From contig DXXK01000093.1 of the NCBI GenBank assembly GCA_019416425.1, positions 1 through 18,494 of the forward strand: a stretch of 18,494 bases of DNA, written 5' to 3'. Positions 16,031-18,494 of the stretch are shown here, in pieces. Each line of letters starts with the position of its first letter. The stretch's first letter is position 1. The translations under genes and the position numbers were made by a program. Origin of the DNA: Bacteroidales bacterium (GTDB lineage: Bacteria; Bacteroidota; Bacteroidia; Bacteroidales; Muribaculaceae). Under the pieces are notes generated by a model. The model did no database searches, had not been told where the DNA came from, and saw nothing but the letters and a program-made list of their open reading frames with translations.

Positions 16031-17635
16031 TCACTTTGCGAGCTGTCGTACGGGAGTCGTCATGATGGCCTCCGGATGATATTCCTTCCATCGGTGTGGC
16101 AACAGTCGTGCGATGTCTTCTTCGGAAGCCTTGTCGAAGTAAGGCATCGAGGCGATGACGGAGTTGAGATAAAGGCGCGGATTGACGTCGTGGTTGCGGC
16201 AGGTGGCCAGCAGAGACTGGATCACGCACATGTTCTCCGCGGACTCATGGTTGCCGCAGAACATATAGTTCTTGCGTCCGAGCGTGATGGGCCGGATCTC
16301 GTTCTCGGCGAGGTTGTTGTCGAGCAGCAGCCGTCCGTCGTCAAGGATGCGCGTCATCTCGTCCCAGCGGGTATAGGCATATGTGACGGCCTTGCCTGTC
16401 AGGGAGCTTTCGCTGTACCTCAGTCCCTCGGTCTCCATCCATTTCTTCATCTCCTCCATTATCGGCTGTGACTTTGCCTGACGCTCTGCCCTGCGGGCAT
16501 CGAAGTCAAGTCCGGCCTTATCGCATTCATGCTCGATGTGATACAGTTCGGCTATTTTGTCCAGGAACCATTGGGCGGCCTTGCGGTTCTCCGCCCTGGC
16601 CTCCAGCCAGTGACGGCGTATATGGACCATGCAGGAGACAAGGCGCACGGTGGCGCTTGCCTTGAAGGCCGCCGTATAGCCTCCATAGCCGTCGCATTGC
16701 AGGTATCCTTCAAAATTATATTTATCCGTCTTGGTCTTTATCACGTCTCCGGCGCGTGAGCCGTCGTCGTAGAAGAACACCACCAGCCTCTCCATTACCG
16801 CCCGGCTCATCCAGAGATACTCCCTGTCGGCCTGATGCCTTTCGTTGTTGATCACCGGCACGGTGCTCTCGTCGGTCTGGATGTAACGGCTGCGGAACAC
16901 TTCCGCCACGAGGGCGTCGTAAAGCGGCCTGAGAAGTTCCATCGTCCTCCTGTACCAGCCGGCCAGAGTGGCTTCTTTCAATCCGGTCATGCCCATGTGC
17001 GCCATCACCTTTATCTGACGGTAGAAAGGCATGTGGTACTCGTATTTCTGAAGCACTATCTCGCTCAGCAGGCTTGCGTCGGGCACACCCTTGTAGATCG
17101 GGAACTTCGGCAGAGGGGCGATGACCACCCCCTTGCCGCGCTCCACAGGTTCTGTCGGGTCGATGAGTCCGTATTTGGGACGCACCACGGCGATGCGATA
17201 GTATTTGCCCGGCTCGAAGCCCACGAGAACAGTCACTTCCTCGCCGATACGGCGGTAACGCGTGAGGTCGACGCCCTGAGGCTCTATGACGCGCGTCTCC
17301 AGCAACGGCAGGTTCTCCCATGTCTCACGCGCCTTCGACACCCCCTTCTGACCTTTCTTCCTTGTATAGGTGACGGTTTCCCCTTCGCATTCATCCGAAG
17401 GCTCGGACGCTTGCTCTCCGGGGATCTCCACTCCTGCCGCATCGAAGAGGCTCGGCTGGCTGTCCTCCGGAAGATGCCTCTCGCTCCTGCGTCCGAACAT
17501 CTGCTGCTGGAACCAGGCTATCTGAGCCGACAGCTTCTTGACTTCGGCTGTCAGCTCCGATATCTGACGACTCTGTGCCTCGTTGACCTTTGTCAACGAT
17601 TCCACGGTCTTTACAAGTATCTCCTCTGTCATCAT
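16031..17635 (-). CDS. tnpC: IS66 transposase TnpC (DDE)
   Basis: This 534-residue protein is the catalytic transposase. It has an N-terminal coiled coil (about 10-45), the IS66 hallmark QQQMFGRRSER (about 44-54), and a DDE core: D in IQTDES, D in LQCDGYGGYTAAFK and E in the NNLAENEIRPITLGRKNYMF segment. The region between about residues 105 and 165, which in many IS66 transposases is a zinc finger with CPxC and CRxC, has no such cysteines here, although the surrounding RPKYG and PLPKFPIYKG framework is kept. The frame is intact. ATG 17635 follows a good internal promoter; the adjacent ATG at 17632 is an equally possible start. The gene is 81 bp from the tnpB stop. Confidence 0.96.
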   Translation of the reverse strand: MMTEEILVKTVESLTKVNEAQSRQISELTAEVKKLSAQIAWFQQQMFGRRSERHLPEDSQPSLFDAAGVEIPGEQASEPSDECEGETVTYTRKKGQKGVSKARETWENLPLLETRVIEPQGVDLTRYRRIGEEVTVLVGFEPGKYYRIAVVRPKYGLIDPTEPVERGKGVVIAPLPKFPIYKGVPDASLLSEIVLQKYEYHMPFYRQIKVMAHMGMTGLKEATLAGWYRRTMELLRPLYDALVAEVFRSRYIQTDESTVPVINNERHQADREYLWMSRAVMERLVVFFYDDGSRAGDVIKTKTDKYNFEGYLQCDGYGGYTAAFKASATVRLVSCMVHIRRHWLEARAENRKAAQWFLDKIAELYHIEHECDKAGLDFDARRAERQAKSQPIMEEMKKWMETEGLRYSESSLTGKAVTYAYTRWDEMTRILDDGRLLLDNNLAENEIRPITLGRKNYMFCGNHESAENMCVIQSLLATCRNHDVNPRLYLNSVIASMPYFDKASEEDIARLLPHRWKEYHPEAIMTTPVRQLAK

Positions 17636-17655
17636 GTCCGGCTGATTTTATAATG

Positions 17656-17687
17656 CAAATATACTAAAAATCAACCAAATATACAAC
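17656..17687 (-). promoter_or_regulatory. Internal promoter for tnpC
   Basis: On the minus strand TTG (17686-17684, within GTTG), 20 bp, TATATTTG (17663-17656) matches the Bacteroidota consensus exactly. A second TATATTTG lies at 17683-17676, with TTTG 22 bp upstream of it. This 81-bp gap is AT-rich, unlike the flanking genes, and would let tnpC be made independently of tnpAB. Confidence 0.65.
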
Positions 17688-17716
17688 AGTTCCGTGGTGT
17701 TTTTTCAAATAAGGGC

Positions 17717-18085
17717 TCAGACGTGGTATTCCACACGCTCGGCGCGCAGACGGCGCAGCCGCGACGCCGGATCCTCGGTGATTCCCTCGACCATCACCAC
17801 AAGGTCTCGCCACTCCATCGGGTAACTTTTCGTATCGGGGTCATATTCCGGTATCCTGAACCGCCCCGCCTCCAGCCGCTTGACGTACATCACCATCCCG
17901 CCGTCCTCGGCGTGGAGAAGCTTCATCAGCCTGCGGCTGCTGCCGATGAAGATAAAGACATCGCCGTTGCGCACGTCCGCGTCCATCCGCTCCTTCACCA
18001 CGCCGATCAGCGAGTTGATTCCCTTGCGCATGTCCGTGCGTCCCGGACACAGGTGATAGCGCATCGTGTCGTTAAGGCAGAACAT
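17717..18085 (-). CDS. tnpB: IS66 accessory protein TnpB (IS66 Orf2-like)
   Basis: This 122-residue protein has the family pattern RYHLCPGRTDMRKGINSLIG (about 9-28), then DVFIFIGSSRRLMKLLHAED and DGGMVMYVKRLEAGRFRIP. The protein is needed for IS66 transposition in characterised elements, but its biochemical role is not established. ATG 18085 overlaps the 3' end of tnpA by 14 bp in another frame, which suggests coupled translation. The frame is complete. Confidence 0.95.
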   Translation of the reverse strand: MFCLNDTMRYHLCPGRTDMRKGINSLIGVVKERMDADVRNGDVFIFIGSSRRLMKLLHAEDGGMVMYVKRLEAGRFRIPEYDPDTKSYPMEWRDLVVMVEGITEDPASRLRRLRAERVEYHV

Positions 18086-18404
18086 GGCACGACATGCTTT
18101 GTGACAATACTTCCATCAGTACCCCCTCGCTGCCGCGTCCGAAATGGGCCTTGACGCCGTTGGGGAAGGCAAGCGTCACTCCCGGCAGCTCCACGCCGGT
18201 CATCATGTTCCCGGCATCCGTCCTATGTCCTTGATGCCGGATGCTGATCGGGGCGATAGGTAGGGCCTCCGCCTCGGCCTTTAATTTCTTGCTCCAGTAA
18301 TTGTAAGTGGAATAGGAGACTCCCTCTGACCGGAGAAAATCCTTGAGGGTGGTGCCGCTTGATGCGGCTCTAATCTGTAGTTCCTGAAACTCTGATTTTG
18401 TCAT
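18072..18404 (-). CDS. tnpA: IS66 accessory protein TnpA (HTH)
   Basis: This is a 110-residue protein with an N-terminal helix-turn-helix (TLKDFLRSEGVSYSTYNYWS, about 18-37) like other IS66 Orf1 proteins, and a C-terminal core with GVTLAFPNGVKAHFGRGSEG. It probably binds the element ends or its promoter. The frame is open to 18443, but that codon overlaps the -7 element, so ATG 18404 (MTKSEFQELQ) is preferred. Together with tnpB it forms an overlapping pair expressed from the right-end promoter. Confidence 0.9.
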   Translation of the reverse strand: MTKSEFQELQIRAASSGTTLKDFLRSEGVSYSTYNYWSKKLKAEAEALPIAPISIRHQGHRTDAGNMMTGVELPGVTLAFPNGVKAHFGRGSEGVLMEVLSQSMSCHVLP

Positions 18405-18408
18405 AATG

Positions 18409-18469
18409 TTGGAGGTTGCAGTTGGTGCAACCATGCGATGCAAAATTACAACCTATCTGCAACCTCCAA
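18409..18469. repeat. Internal inverted repeat flanking the tnpA promoter
   Basis: TTGGAGGTTGCAG (18409-18421) is the perfect complement of CTGCAACCTCCAA (18457-18469). The second arm overlaps the terminal inverted repeat; the first lies 5 bp before the tnpA ATG. A shorter hairpin, GGTTGCA (18414-18420) with TGCAACC (18426-18432), shares the start-proximal arm. Confidence 0.8.
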
Positions 18470-18470
18470 A
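18441..18470 (-). promoter_or_regulatory. tnpA promoter at the right IS66 end
   Basis: On the minus strand TTTG (18470-18467), 18 bp, TAATTTTG (18448-18441) gives a good -7 element with a slightly short spacer. The -33 element lies inside the terminal inverted repeat, so a protein bound to that end would be expected to block transcription. Confidence 0.7.
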
Positions 18471-18494
18471 AGGTGTACTTCAGTTAATGCTTAC
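18462..18494 (-). repeat. Right terminal inverted repeat of the IS66 element
   Basis: Read on the minus strand it starts GTAAGCATTAACTG and matches the left end at 32 of 33 positions. It ends exactly at the last base of the window. Confidence 0.95.

Larger units (their letters stand above)
15931..18494 (-). mobile_element. Complete IS66 family insertion sequence
   Basis: The 2564-bp element has inverted repeats at both ends and the three IS66 genes tnpA, tnpB and tnpC in order on the minus strand. All three frames are open, so it may be active. Both ends start GTAA as is usual for IS66. IS66 elements make 8-bp target duplications; the left flank is GATTCTGT (15923-15930), but the right flank lies beyond the window. 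It inserted 111 bp after the tRNA terminator, apparently without breaking a gene on the left side. Confidence 0.96.

Noticed and set aside
17582..17597. GTTGAC/GTCAAC inverted repeat near the start of tnpC
   Set aside because: It has 6-bp arms inside coding sequence with no supporting context.
16835..17653. Plus-strand 272-codon frame inside tnpC
   Set aside because: It is antisense to an intact transposase and shows no independent features.

Overview
The window looks like chromosomal DNA of a Bacteroidota bacterium, most likely order Bacteroidales and possibly Muribaculaceae-like. The evidence is a short 286-residue primary sigma factor without region 1.1, several exact copies of the Bacteroidota -7 promoter element TAnnTTTG, few Shine-Dalgarno sites, and a MerR / M23 peptidase gene pair divergent from alaS. 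The placement below order level is an inference from gene content and was not tested by a search.

Layout. Bases 1-1280 (minus strand) hold the end of an operon: a membrane-anchored M23 peptidase followed by a MerR-type regulator cut by the window edge. A 34-bp near-palindrome at 1301-1334 carries a good promoter on each strand, one for that operon and one for alaS. Bases 1383-10751 or beyond form a long plus-strand series: alaS, a CPBP membrane protease, holA (DNA polymerase III delta), rpoD (primary sigma factor), a small exported predicted beta-barrel protein, an exported M3 metallopeptidase, nadC (NAD synthesis) and a YraN family protein. A SpoU/TrmH-type RNA methyltransferase on the minus strand converges on yraN. 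It is divergent from nfo (endonuclease IV), which is followed by an SLC45-like sugar MFS transporter and cdsA (CDP-diacylglycerol synthase).

Bases 15511-15819 are a clean tRNA unit: a consensus promoter, two identical tRNA-Arg(ACG) genes and an intrinsic terminator. The rest, 15931-18494, is one intact IS66-type insertion sequence (tnpA, tnpB, tnpC on the minus strand). Its two 33-bp terminal inverted repeats match at 32 positions, and its right end coincides exactly with the window end.

Most of the window is ordinary housekeeping DNA, and I see no defence system, CRISPR array, prophage or biosynthetic cluster. The items most worth following are regulatory or structural: the symmetric alaS/M23 promoter with 21-bp tandem repeats next to it; a tRNA-Arg whose elbow pair 19-56 has changed together from G-C to A-U; a promoter that places the methyltransferase transcript at or near leaderless; repeated GTAACG half-sites before nfo; IS66 end sequences that could fold read-through transcripts over the tnpA start; and an approximately 95-residue insert in a periplasmic loop of the MFS transporter.
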